This document shows, piece by piece, positions 18,343 to 25,888 of a DNA stretch of 60,445 nt. The notes under the pieces were generated by a model. That model was not told the origin of the DNA. It did not search any database and saw nothing but the letters and a program-made list of their open reading frames with translations. How positions within the stretch are numbered: position 1 is the stretch's first letter; each line of letters opens with the position of its first letter. The stretch lies in NCBI GenBank assembly GCA_030425205.1, contig JAUIAP010000039.1:1-60445 (forward strand), written 5' to 3'. The position numbers and the translations under genes were made by a program. This DNA is from Anaerolineae bacterium. GTDB lineage: Bacteria > Chloroflexota > Anaerolineae > Promineifilales > Promineifilaceae.

Positions 18343-19587
18343 TTATGGCTGTCCAGCCGCGGCCCACTCGTGAGCATACGGCAATAGGGTCAAGTTAACA
18401 TGCCGCAAGTAGTTTGTGGGGTTGCCACGCATTTGCTGGCTTTGTACGCTGGGATAGGTCGTCGACAACCACTGCTGGAACGCTTGGACGCGGTTCCAAT
18501 CTGTCGCAATGCCATCACGGTACTGATAATCGGTCAGCGAAATGATTGCCAGATTTTCGTCTAGGCTCACCGCTAACTGCGAGACATACGGGGCTAAGCC
18601 GAGCGCATTGCGCCAATCATTTGTCATTGTCAATTCACATGCGGCGGTAAAACTGATTTGAGAATGTTGCAGCGCATTTGAGCGACATTTGTCTAGTGAG
18701 AAGTAGCTATTTAAGGCGCGCAAGGCGTTAAATTCGGCCGATAATTCCTCTCGCTGCTGCGTCCGTCGCCCCTCCCCCGTTCCATAGTGGGTTTTTTCCG
18801 CAAAATAGTTCAGAATTGCATCTGTCGAGGAGCCATTTAGAGCCGCAACATACCCATCCAACTGTGCCAACGCCATTTCTACATCAATCGCCTCTTCCGT
18901 CGGCTCTATTGTTGGCGTTGCTGTGGCGGGTATCGCCGTCGCCGTTGGCGCGAGTGTGGGAGGAGAAGTCGGCGGAACGTCGGTTGGTGGAACCGCTGTC
19001 GCCAGAGGGGCTATCGGTTCTGTCACCACATGCTCAATCTCGGTCGTTGGAACGACCGTGTCGGTGGGCAATAGCTCCAGCGTTGGCAATGGTTCATTCG
19101 TCGCCGTTGGTTCATCTGTTGGCAATGGCTCGCTGGTAGCGGTCGGCAGCGGTTCATCTGTGGGAGTCAATGATGGCTCAGCCGTCTGGGTTGCGACCTC
19201 TGTGACGATGGCGGCAACCAGCGTAGAAGTTTGCTGTACAGCCGTCTCTTGTGGCATAAATTGCTGCGTCGCGTAGAGCAATACGCTAACCAGAACGACA
19301 AGTGCAGCGATGCCGGCCGCGAGCGGCGTATAGTGGCGCACGACCGGGTGGCGGGGGATAGCCGCCTTGAGGCGTGCTTTGGGAAAGATAATTTCGGCCG
19401 AACTCACGGTCGGATAACGCACTTTGAGTCGGTAGCGTAACTGCGTCTCTAGCTCATCCAACTCGCGCGCCACGGCGCGACACTCGGCGCACTCGCGCAA
19501 ATGTCGCGCAAGCGCGTCCGCATCACGAGCCGACAACGCCCCGTCCTGTGCCATCAATAAATACTGCTGCGCTATCTCATGTTTCAT
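18343..19587 (-). CDS. Membrane-bound anti-sigma factor, zinc-finger HC2 type
   Basis: 414 residues. The N-terminal cytoplasmic domain (about 1-60) has the zinc-binding H-X3-C-X2-C motif (HLRECAEC) of anti-sigma factors. One transmembrane helix follows at about 84-105 (AAGIAALVVLVSVLLYA). A long Thr-Pro-Glu-rich linker (about 130-235) then leads to a conserved-looking extracytoplasmic domain (about 245-414). Its ATG overlaps the stop of the sigma-factor gene (ATGA), so the two are translationally coupled and should form a sigma/anti-sigma pair. The outer domain is unusually large, suggesting it senses something at the cell envelope, but I do not recognise its family. Confidence 0.88.
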   Translation of the reverse strand: MKHEIAQQYLLMAQDGALSARDADALARHLRECAECRAVARELDELETQLRYRLKVRYPTVSSAEIIFPKARLKAAIPRHPVVRHYTPLAAGIAALVVLVSVLLYATQQFMPQETAVQQTSTLVAAIVTEVATQTAEPSLTPTDEPLPTATSEPLPTDEPTATNEPLPTLELLPTDTVVPTTEIEHVVTEPIAPLATAVPPTDVPPTSPPTLAPTATAIPATATPTIEPTEEAIDVEMALAQLDGYVAALNGSSTDAILNYFAEKTHYGTGEGRRTQQREELSAEFNALRALNSYFSLDKCRSNALQHSQISFTAACELTMTNDWRNALGLAPYVSQLAVSLDENLAIISLTDYQYRDGIATDWNRVQAFQQWLSTTYPSVQSQQMRGNPTNYLRHVNLTLLPYAHEWAAAGQP

Positions 19588-20108
19588 GGTCGCACGTTAA
19601 ACATTTCACGATCAATCAACACCCCCCGTAGCTGTTTTTGGGCATAGTGAATGCGTGAATAGACGGTTCCTTCGCTAATGCCAAGAACTTCACCAATTTC
19701 GCGGGCGGTCAAATCATGCACATAGCGCAGGATGATCGGCTCTCGATGTTTGGGCTTTAGCTCATCGACAGCTTCCCACAATGCTGCATCTGTTTCGCTG
19801 CGAACCGTTTGATATTCAAGCGACGGCGATTGCTGATCTTTTTGATCCTGCTCCCAACGTCCCCAAATCACATCACGACGTTTCCGCTGGCGCAGCCGCC
19901 GCCGACACAAATTTGTGCCAATGGTATAGAGCCACGTTTTAACCGACGAATCGCCACGAAACCGCTTCAAATTCTTGTGGGCGGCAATGAATGTTTCCTG
20001 CGCTGCATCTTCCGCTTCCGCACGATCATCAAGATACGACTGCGCCAAGCGCAGCATCGCACTGTAATATTCATCTATCAAATCATCGATTGTGAGGTCG
20101 GAGCGCAT
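19584..20108 (-). CDS. ECF-family RNA polymerase sigma factor
   Basis: 174 residues, typical of ECF (group 4) sigma factors that redirect RNA polymerase to a stress regulon. Region 2 runs from about residue 12 to 75 (YYSAMLRLAQSYLDDRAEAED, AQETFIAAHKNL, VKTWLYTIGTNLCRRRLR), and region 4 from about 115 to 165 (LKPKHREPIILRYVHDL, IGEVLGISEGTVYSRIHYAQ helix-turn-helix). There is no extra C-terminal domain. It overlaps the anti-sigma gene by 4 bases. The target promoters cannot be read from this window. Confidence 0.93.
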   Translation of the reverse strand: MRSDLTIDDLIDEYYSAMLRLAQSYLDDRAEAEDAAQETFIAAHKNLKRFRGDSSVKTWLYTIGTNLCRRRLRQRKRRDVIWGRWEQDQKDQQSPSLEYQTVRSETDAALWEAVDELKPKHREPIILRYVHDLTAREIGEVLGISEGTVYSRIHYAQKQLRGVLIDREMFNVRP

Positions 20109-20210
20109 GAAGTTTCATCTTCTTTTCTTTAGTCACTGCTGTAGAGTCGAGTGGCGGTTATTTCCTTCAAATTTGCTAGGGAACTATAGCGTAAACGGGT
20201 TTTGTCGTCG

Positions 20211-20245
20211 TAAAACAAAAAGCCCCACCAAATAGGTGGGGCTTT
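20211..20245 (-). terminator. Intrinsic terminator of the 37-codon gene
   Basis: On the minus strand AAAGCCCCACC pairs with GGTGGGGCTTT (11 bp, 5-base loop, 20219-20245), followed by a TTTTTGTTTT tract. This is a strong Rho-independent terminator 27 bases past the small gene's stop codon. Confidence 0.92.
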
Positions 20246-20271
20246 CACGATAAGGAGTAGAAATTAAAAGA

Positions 20272-20385
20272 TTAATGACGGAAGAAATCGCGGTAGATGT
20301 TGGTATCTTCCTCGTCAGTCGCAAGGACGAACTGATCTTCTTCTTTTTCAAACTCTTCAACGATAGTTTCATTTTCTTGTTTCAT
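20272..20385 (-). CDS. 37-residue acidic small protein with its own promoter and terminator
   Basis: ATG at 20383-20385 opens 37 codons ending in TAA (20272-20274). The protein starts MKQENETIVEEFEKEEDQF, continues VLATDEEDTN and ends IYRDFFRH. It is strongly acidic in the first three quarters, with an aromatic/basic tail, and has no signal peptide, membrane helix or Cys. GGAG lies 8 bases upstream of the ATG. A perfect consensus promoter (20461-20488), a palindrome at the likely start site and a strong terminator frame it, so this is a deliberate transcription unit of about 240 nt. I recognise no family. It could be a stress-related small protein, a peptide precursor with an acidic leader, or a dual-function RNA. 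Confidence 0.7.
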   Translation of the reverse strand: MKQENETIVEEFEKEEDQFVLATDEEDTNIYRDFFRH

Positions 20386-20435
20386 CAGATTCGCTCCATT
20401 AAGTGAAATTTCTTGTTTTGTGTAAAATTTCTTGT

Positions 20436-20451
20436 TAGCGAAAATTCGCTA
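20436..20451. promoter_or_regulatory. Palindromic operator candidate TAGCGAA-N2-TTCGCTA
   Basis: A perfect inverted repeat with 7-base arms lies just downstream of the -10 element of the small gene, over the expected transcription start. The same palindrome core (AGCGAA-N2-TTCGCT) overlaps the -35 position of the aconitase promoter at 31972-31985. Between it and the ATG are two copies of AAATTTCTTGTT (plus-strand 20406-20417 and 20425-20436). Confidence 0.5.
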
Positions 20452-20460
20452 GATGTAGAA

Positions 20461-20488
20461 ATTATACAGATAGCTAAACAGATGTCAA
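20461..20488 (-). promoter_or_regulatory. Perfect sigma-70 promoter for the small gene
   Basis: On the minus strand TTGACA (20488-20483) and TATAAT (20466-20461) match both consensus hexamers exactly, with a 16-base spacer. The expected start is near 20454, giving a leader of about 70 nt. This is the strongest promoter seen in the window. Confidence 0.9.
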
Positions 20489-20551
20489 CCAATGACTTTT
20501 CGCTACGCGGAGCGCATAGGTAATTCTTATCTTTTTGGGACGGAATATGAA

Positions 20552-21541
20552 CTAATAAAACAGTTGGGCAATCAGTTCGGAAACTTTTTCGGGTCGGATG
20601 ACCAATACGGTTCCCTGATTTTCAGTGGCTTGACTTTGCACATAGTCGTAGTCAAGCACGGCCATGCGAATGTTGCGTGTGGAAAGATGGGTGGCGACTT
20701 GTGCGAGGGTCACGATTTCGTTGGTGGAGAGACTGGTGAAAAACCCGTCGCGCAATTTATCGACGACGGTCGGGGCAAGAGAGATCAATTCGGCCGAATT
20801 TCTATCCAACAACTGATTGCGAAACGCCAACAATACCTGCTGCTGCCGCTGCGAACGGCTGAAATCGGTCGTGCCATGACGAGAACGCATATATTTCAGC
20901 GCAGTATTGCCGTCGAGCAGATGTTCCCCCGCTTCAATATAGAACGGATCATAACCGTAGTTGCTGTCTGGATACTGTGGATCATCAATCGTTTGTGGCA
21001 CACGGACTGTTACGCCGCCAACCGAATCAATGATATTAACGACCGTTTGAAAATCGAGCAGTGCATAATGGTCGATCTCAACGCCCAGATTTTGCGAGAT
21101 GGTTTGCATCGCCAGCTCGACACCTGCCTTGTCGCCCCCTTCCTGTGCGCCCAAGATAAATGCGGCATTGACGCGATGCGGGCGAAAACCAGGAATTTCG
21201 ACCAATAGATCGCGCGGAATCGACAAAATTGATGCTGTCTCCGTCGCAGGATCAATCGAAAGCAACATGATTGAATCGGTCAGCGTGTAACCATCATCAC
21301 GTTGGCGGCGGTCTACGCCCATTATCAGCGTCGTCATGCGCTCGCCGTTGTTGAGCGTTGTAAGCGGTGAGGCGGCTGGCACAGTGACGTCGATTGACTC
21401 GACCTGCGGCGGCGGATTGACGGAGGGAACCGTTTGAGGAGCGGGATTAATCGGCCGATTTCCCACCCATAGCAACCCAAATAGCCCCGCAATGAGCAAT
21501 ACAAATACCAATCCGAGTAATCGAATAATCCAACTTAACAT
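20552..21541 (-). CDS. LytR-CpsA-Psr (LCP) family cell-wall protein
   Basis: 329 residues. LCP proteins transfer polyprenyl-phosphate-linked glycopolymers onto the cell wall outside the membrane. An N-terminal signal anchor (IIRLLGLVFVLLIAGLFGLL, about 4-24) is followed by a Pro-rich stalk and the LCP domain (about 68-230) with hallmark features: TLIMGVDRR, TDSIMLLSID, SILSIPRDLLVEIPG, HRVNAAF, VNIIDSVGGV and ALKYMRSRHGTTDFSRSQRQQ, including the conserved Arg/Asp residues that bind the pyrophosphate lipid. The start overlaps the end of the upstream aminotransferase gene, suggesting cotranscription. The substrate polymer is unknown. Confidence 0.92.
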   Translation of the reverse strand: MLSWIIRLLGLVFVLLIAGLFGLLWVGNRPINPAPQTVPSVNPPPQVESIDVTVPAASPLTTLNNGERMTTLIMGVDRRQRDDGYTLTDSIMLLSIDPATETASILSIPRDLLVEIPGFRPHRVNAAFILGAQEGGDKAGVELAMQTISQNLGVEIDHYALLDFQTVVNIIDSVGGVTVRVPQTIDDPQYPDSNYGYDPFYIEAGEHLLDGNTALKYMRSRHGTTDFSRSQRQQQVLLAFRNQLLDRNSAELISLAPTVVDKLRDGFFTSLSTNEIVTLAQVATHLSTRNIRMAVLDYDYVQSQATENQGTVLVIRPEKVSELIAQLFY

Positions 21542-22707
21542 GAGGATGAACCTAGTTTCTGTAGGCGATCTGCCGCTTCTGCCAACGCTTCATCCGTCTT
21601 GCAAAAGGCAAAACGTGCCAAGTCGGTTCCCGCATTGGGCGTCGTGTAGAAAAAGCTGGGCGGAATCGGGGTAACGCCAATCTCTTTTGTAAGATAGGTG
21701 CAAAAGTCGCGGTCGTTCGCAAATCCAAGTTCGCTAATATCTACCATTGCAAAGTAGGTTCCCGCAGGCGTGATGACGGGCAGATTGGCCTCATTGAGCG
21801 CGGAAAGTAAGGTATCCCTTTTACGCTGATACATTGCCTGTAATTGAGCATAGTAGCCTGTCTCATCAGCCCATTCGAGCGCGGCTGCGCTGGCTTCTTC
21901 GAGCGGCGCTGCACCTGCAAATGTAATCCACTGGTGGCTACGAAAGATAGCGGTACAAATTTCGGCCGATCCAATCGCCCACCCGACTTTCCAACCCGTC
22001 ACGCTAAACGACTTACCAATACTACTGATCGTCACCGTGCGATCGGCCATACCGGGCAATGTCGCAATTGGAATATGTTGCGCCTCATCAAAAACGATAT
22101 GTTCATAGACCTCATCAGAAATGGCAATCACATCATATTGCTGACACAGATCGGCAATCATCTGCAATTCGGCGCGGCTGAACAGTTTACCCGTTGGATT
22201 ATGCGGGGTGTTGATGAGAATGAGTTTGGTTTTGTCTGAGAATAGCGCGGCAAGTTTGTCAGGCTCGATCTCCCACTTGGGGGCTTCAAGCGTATAGTAG
22301 ACGGGCGTCCCGCCTGCAAACTCAACACAAGGCACATAGGTGTCAAAATATGGCTCAAAAATGATGACTTCATCACCGGGATCAACGAGCGATTGGATGG
22401 TCGCAAAGAGGCATTCCGTCGCGCCATGCATCGCAACGATTTGGGATGCGGGGTCGAGCTCCATGTTGTAGTGACGCGCATATTTGGCGGCGAGCGCATG
22501 GCGCAGTCGGGATCGGCCGATTGCCGGTGGGTATTGATTAATATCGGCCGAAATCGCCGCGCGTGCTGCCTCTTTAACAAACTCGGGCGCGGCAAAATTT
22601 GGGAACCCCTGCCCCAAGTTGACCGCGCCATATTCGTTTGCCAAATTTGTCATCTCAGTGAAAATTGTCGTGCCGTAATGCTGCACGCGCTGCGCCATAT
22701 AACTCAT
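21535..22707 (-). CDS. PLP-dependent class I/II aminotransferase
   Basis: About 390 residues, fold-type I aminotransferase. It moves an amino group between an amino acid and a 2-oxo acid in the cytoplasm. Motifs: NLGQGFPNF near the N-terminus, NTPHNPTGK (about 175), SDEVYEHIVF (about 205) and the PLP-binding Lys in SSIGKSFSVTGWKVGW (about 240). The NTPHNPTGK and SDEVYEH forms resemble kynurenine/methionine aminotransferases (YbdL/KAT subfamily). I chose MSYMAQRV (22707) as the start because GGAG lies 5 bases upstream; a start five codons earlier is possible. A TATAAT at 22748-22743 on this strand is a -10 candidate. The stop overlaps the LCP gene start. Confidence 0.9.
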   Translation of the reverse strand: MSYMAQRVQHYGTTIFTEMTNLANEYGAVNLGQGFPNFAAPEFVKEAARAAISADINQYPPAIGRSRLRHALAAKYARHYNMELDPASQIVAMHGATECLFATIQSLVDPGDEVIIFEPYFDTYVPCVEFAGGTPVYYTLEAPKWEIEPDKLAALFSDKTKLILINTPHNPTGKLFSRAELQMIADLCQQYDVIAISDEVYEHIVFDEAQHIPIATLPGMADRTVTISSIGKSFSVTGWKVGWAIGSAEICTAIFRSHQWITFAGAAPLEEASAAALEWADETGYYAQLQAMYQRKRDTLLSALNEANLPVITPAGTYFAMVDISELGFANDRDFCTYLTKEIGVTPIPPSFFYTTPNAGTDLARFAFCKTDEALAEAADRLQKLGSSSC

Positions 22708-22892
22708 AGCTGCTCCGTTCATCTCTCACACCGCCGCGCGCTATTATACCCCTATCAACGGGTTTGTCTCGACCAAAATGAAGCGCATCCCGTCAATCGC
22801 CGCAATATGGGGCACGAAAATTGACCGTCAAAGTTTCTAAACGTTGCCGATGCGTAGTCGCACCGTACACCCAAATACCATAAGATCACGCC

Positions 22893-24203
22893 ATGCTAAA
22901 GCACGCGCCATTCGCCGCTATCTTACTACTTTATCTTTTGATCGCTACCCAGTTTGCCGTCCGCACACCTGCGTGGCAAGCTCCCGACGAACCCGCCCAC
23001 TATAACTATGTCCGCCAACTGGCAGCAGGGGCGTTTCCAATCATGGAAATGGGTGACTACGATGAAGCGTACAAGAACGCCGCGGTAAGCAGCCGCTTTG
23101 ATCCACAATATCCTATCTTTGATCTCGAATATGAAGATTATCAGCCACCCCTCTACTACCTACTGCTAACCCCTGTCTATCGCCTCTTTAACGGTTCACT
23201 GACTGCGCTTAGGCTCACATCAGTCTTGCTCGGCGCGGCAACGATTGTTCTCACCTATCTCATCACATCACGCCTCTTCTCCCAACGATGGCTTGCGCTC
23301 ACGACAACCGCCTTTGTTGCGCTCTTGCCCCAACATGTGGCGATCTTAAGTTCTGTCAACAATGATGCACTTGCCGAGCTGCTCGTTGCGGCAATGCTGC
23401 TGCTGCTCGTCGGAATGACCGATACGAATCAACAACCCAATCTAAGCGTATGGAAATCCCGCAATACTCGCTATTTATCACTCCTATTAGGTCTGGCCTT
23501 TCTGACAAAGGTAACAGCCTATTTAATGGCAGGAGTGATTGGATTGGTGCTGCTCTATCAATTTTGGGGCAGATGGCGGGAACTGTTCCAGACCGCTTTA
23601 AGGGTGTTTGTCCCCGCATTGTTGATCGGACTACTCTGGTGGGGGCGCAATGTGATCGTTTATCCCGGTCTCGACTTTTTAGGGACGGTGCGCCACGATT
23701 CGATCGTGGTGGGCCAGCCAACAACGGCCGAATGGATTGCAGAATATGGTGGCACTTTTGTCGTGCAAAGCTTTTTCCGCACATCCTTTCGCTCATTCTT
23801 TGGACAATTCGGCTGGATGTGCTGCACGTTGCCCAACTGGACATACCCACCGCTTCTATTGCTTTCTAGCGCGGGAATCAGTGGTGCCATTTGGCGCTTG
23901 CGCAAGGGGATCAATCGCTCGCACCTCGTTTTGTTGGGGTCGCTGCTTGGATTGAACGTGCTGCTCTTAGTCGTCTATAACTTGCGCTTTGTCCAGCATC
24001 AAGGGCGTTATCTCTTTGTCTCGTTGATCCCAATTGGGATTGGCATGGCAGCGGGTTGGGGTGAATGGTGGCATATCATCGTACAACGCATGCCTCGTGC
24101 CGCATGGCTGTTGCCTCTAGGGATTACGCTTGGATTTACCGGGTTGAATCTCTATTTTCTGCGTTTCATCGCACCATGTCTGTCTGTGGCGGGCTGTGGA
24201 TGA
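22893..24203 (+). CDS. Polytopic membrane protein, GT-C / DUF2142-like
   Basis: 436 residues with about ten hydrophobic helices spread over the whole length. The first helix (ILLLYLLIATQFAV) is followed by an extracytoplasmic loop with AWQAPDEPAHYNYVRQLA, the Asp-Glu...His motif typical of GT-C glycosyltransferases that use polyprenyl-phosphate sugars (DUF2142/ArnT/PMT-like group). Later helices carry LNVLLLVVYNLRFVQHQGRYLF, another pattern seen in this group. It probably glycosylates a lipid or protein outside the membrane; donor and acceptor are unknown. It is divergent from the aminotransferase across a 185-base gap. Confidence 0.75.
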   Translation: MLKHAPFAAILLLYLLIATQFAVRTPAWQAPDEPAHYNYVRQLAAGAFPIMEMGDYDEAYKNAAVSSRFDPQYPIFDLEYEDYQPPLYYLLLTPVYRLFNGSLTALRLTSVLLGAATIVLTYLITSRLFSQRWLALTTTAFVALLPQHVAILSSVNNDALAELLVAAMLLLLVGMTDTNQQPNLSVWKSRNTRYLSLLLGLAFLTKVTAYLMAGVIGLVLLYQFWGRWRELFQTALRVFVPALLIGLLWWGRNVIVYPGLDFLGTVRHDSIVVGQPTTAEWIAEYGGTFVVQSFFRTSFRSFFGQFGWMCCTLPNWTYPPLLLLSSAGISGAIWRLRKGINRSHLVLLGSLLGLNVLLLVVYNLRFVQHQGRYLFVSLIPIGIGMAAGWGEWWHIIVQRMPRAAWLLPLGITLGFTGLNLYFLRFIAPCLSVAGCG

Positions 24204-24270
24204 GTAAGAATAGAGCAATATAAAATCTAGGCGCCGCAAACAAAAAGCTAACTACAACTTGCTAGAATGT

Positions 24271-24386
24271 GTAACATGCTTGATTACACTCGCGTATTTG
24301 CGCGATGTTACTTCTCGACAAAGAATTATCCAACTTATCGAACGGCACGCTTTCATGCACACGTGAACAGCGTGCCGTTTTTGTTT
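24271..24386 (+). promoter_or_regulatory. Structured leader with terminator-like hairpin before the inositol-phosphate synthase
   Basis: Two stems lie in tandem. The first pairs GTAACAT (24271-24277) with ATGTTAC (24305-24311) and encloses CGCG/CGCG. The second pairs AACGGCACGC (24341-24350) with GCGTGCCGTT (24370-24379), with an inner TTCA/TGAA extension, and runs straight into TTTTTGTTT (24378-24386). The T-tract ends only 4 bases before the Shine-Dalgarno of the next gene. Either it attenuates that gene or it terminates the upstream gene and the downstream promoter is hidden. I recognise no riboswitch class. Confidence 0.6.
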
Positions 24387-24402
24387 GCAAAGGAGCAAAA
24401 AC

Positions 24403-25542
24403 GTGGACAAAATTAAAATTGCAATCGTCGGTATTGGCAACTGTGCGAGTTCTCTGATTCAGGGAATTCATTATTATGCGGACAAATCGGCCGAAGATGC
24501 TATCGGCCTCATGCACTGGAATCTCGGTGGGTACACACCAGCCGACATTGAAGTGGTCGCCGCCTTCGACGTTGACCGTCGCAAAGTCGGGCAGGATGTC
24601 GCAGATGCGATTTTTGCCCAGCCAAATTGCACAACCGTCTTTGCACCTGACGTGCCAACGACAGGCGTAAAGGTCAAGATGGGCAACATCCTCGATGGGG
24701 TCGCAGCCCACATGGACGACTATCCTGACCATCAGACGTTCGTGCTTGCAGATCGCCCATCGGCGAGCAAGGCAGACATTGTCAACGCACTCAACGAGAG
24801 CGGCGCAGAAATGTTGATCAGCTATCTGCCTGTTGGCTCCGAAAAGGCGGCGCGTTTCTATGCAGAATGTGCGCTTGAGGCAAAAGTTGGCTTCGTCAAC
24901 AACATGCCCGTCTTTATCGCCAGCAATCCAGAGTGGGCCGATCGTTTTAAAGCAGCTGGCCTCCCCATCATTGGCGACGACATCAAATCACAAGTCGGCG
25001 CAACGATTACCCATCGCGTGCTGACCGATCTGTTCAGCAAACGTGGTGTCAAGCTAGAGCGCACCTATCAGCTCAACACCGGAGGCAACACCGACTTCCT
25101 CAACATGCTCAACCGCAGCCGTTTGGCCTCTAAGAAGAAGTCGAAAACGCAGTCGGTTCAGGCCGTTCTAGGTCGCAACGAACTCGATGCGGATAGCATC
25201 CACATCGGCCCGAGCGACTATGTGCCGTTCCAAAAAGACAACAAAGTGGCCTTTATCCGCATGGAAGGAAAGCTGTTTGGAGATGTTCCGATGCATCTTG
25301 AAATGCGTTTGTCGGTGGAAGATTCGCCAAACTCAGCAGGGGTTGCCATTGACTCGATTCGTTGTATCAAGGTTGCCCTCGATCATGGAATTGCCGGTAT
25401 TCTCTACGCGCCCTCTGCCTACTTCATGAAATCGCCACCCAAGCAGTTCACGGATGACGTAGCCTATGAGATGATGGAGGCGTTCGTTGAGGATCAGGTC
25501 AATTCGGCCGAACCACTCACGCCCGTCGGCGCGATGGATTAG
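24403..25542 (+). CDS. Myo-inositol-1-phosphate synthase
   Basis: 379 residues. It converts glucose-6-phosphate to inositol-1-phosphate with NAD, the first step to inositol lipids or inositol-based solutes. The N-terminal Rossmann motif is IAIVGIGNCASSLIQGIHYY. The catalytic/tetramer domain contains INNMPVFIAS-like VGFVNNMPVF, GDDIKSQVGAT and TGGNTDFLNM, then SKKKSKTQSV with the Lys cluster typical of the family's prokaryotic branch. The start is GTG (24403), because AGGAG lies 7 bases upstream and MDKIKIAIVG begins the fold; an in-frame TTG at 24385 would overlap that ribosome binding site. A terminator-like hairpin in the leader suggests attenuation control. Confidence 0.92.
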   Translation: MDKIKIAIVGIGNCASSLIQGIHYYADKSAEDAIGLMHWNLGGYTPADIEVVAAFDVDRRKVGQDVADAIFAQPNCTTVFAPDVPTTGVKVKMGNILDGVAAHMDDYPDHQTFVLADRPSASKADIVNALNESGAEMLISYLPVGSEKAARFYAECALEAKVGFVNNMPVFIASNPEWADRFKAAGLPIIGDDIKSQVGATITHRVLTDLFSKRGVKLERTYQLNTGGNTDFLNMLNRSRLASKKKSKTQSVQAVLGRNELDADSIHIGPSDYVPFQKDNKVAFIRMEGKLFGDVPMHLEMRLSVEDSPNSAGVAIDSIRCIKVALDHGIAGILYAPSAYFMKSPPKQFTDDVAYEMMEAFVEDQVNSAEPLTPVGAMD

Positions 25543-25611
25543 CCGTCATAGAGTTGCTAGCTGACCTTACGAGGGATAGTTGGGTTAGTGTTTTTGGGTT
25601 TTCGCCGCTAT

Positions 25612-25659
25612 GGTGCGTGGTGCGTGGTGCGTACTCTGGACACGCACCACGCACCACGA
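25612..25659. repeat. Family A GTGCGTGG repeat, copy 3 (best hairpin)
   Basis: GTGGTGCGTGGTGCGT and, after ACTCTGGAC-like loop bases, ACGCACCACGCACCAC form a perfect 16-bp stem. It lies in the 346-base gap between the inositol-phosphate synthase and the TmrB-like gene. Confidence 0.7.
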
Positions 25660-25722
25660 CAGATCAAGAGCGAAAACTCCGAGACACCAACACGACAACG
25701 AGACTTCAATGGACTGATTGAA

Positions 25723-25829
25723 AGCCTGTGGTTAAAACCACAGGCTATTACACAAAGTGCGTTGAAACGCACTGCAAACAACGCCGCTTGAGCGCGTTTC
25801 GCGTATCAGCCTTCGGCTTTAGCCGTAGG
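25723..25829. repeat. Cluster of four hairpins, REP/RAYT-like element
   Basis: Consecutive stem-loops: AGCCTGTGGTT/AACCACAGGCT (25723-25746), AGTGCGTT/AACGCACT (25756-25773), a weaker GCGCG-TTT-CGCG stem near 25793-25804, and CCTTCGGCT/AGCCGTAGG (25810-25829). Such runs resemble the non-coding palindromic elements mobilised by REP-associated (IS200-like) transposases. No transposase is in the window. Confidence 0.55.
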
Positions 25830-25888
25830 ATTTGGCAAAGTCTCGTTGTAGTACTAACCAGTTGGCAACTCTTCCGCTTTCGTCTTTA

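Noticed and set aside
20184..20372. 62-residue minus-strand frame over the small gene
   Set aside because: It runs through the terminator and overlaps the better-supported 37-codon frame, which has the ribosome binding site and promoter.
20492..21208. 238-residue plus-strand frame
   Set aside because: It lies entirely opposite the LCP gene, which has clear family motifs.
25543..25888. Hairpin-rich gap considered as a CRISPR array or tRNA cluster
   Set aside because: The stems differ from each other and there are no regular spacers or cloverleaf signatures.
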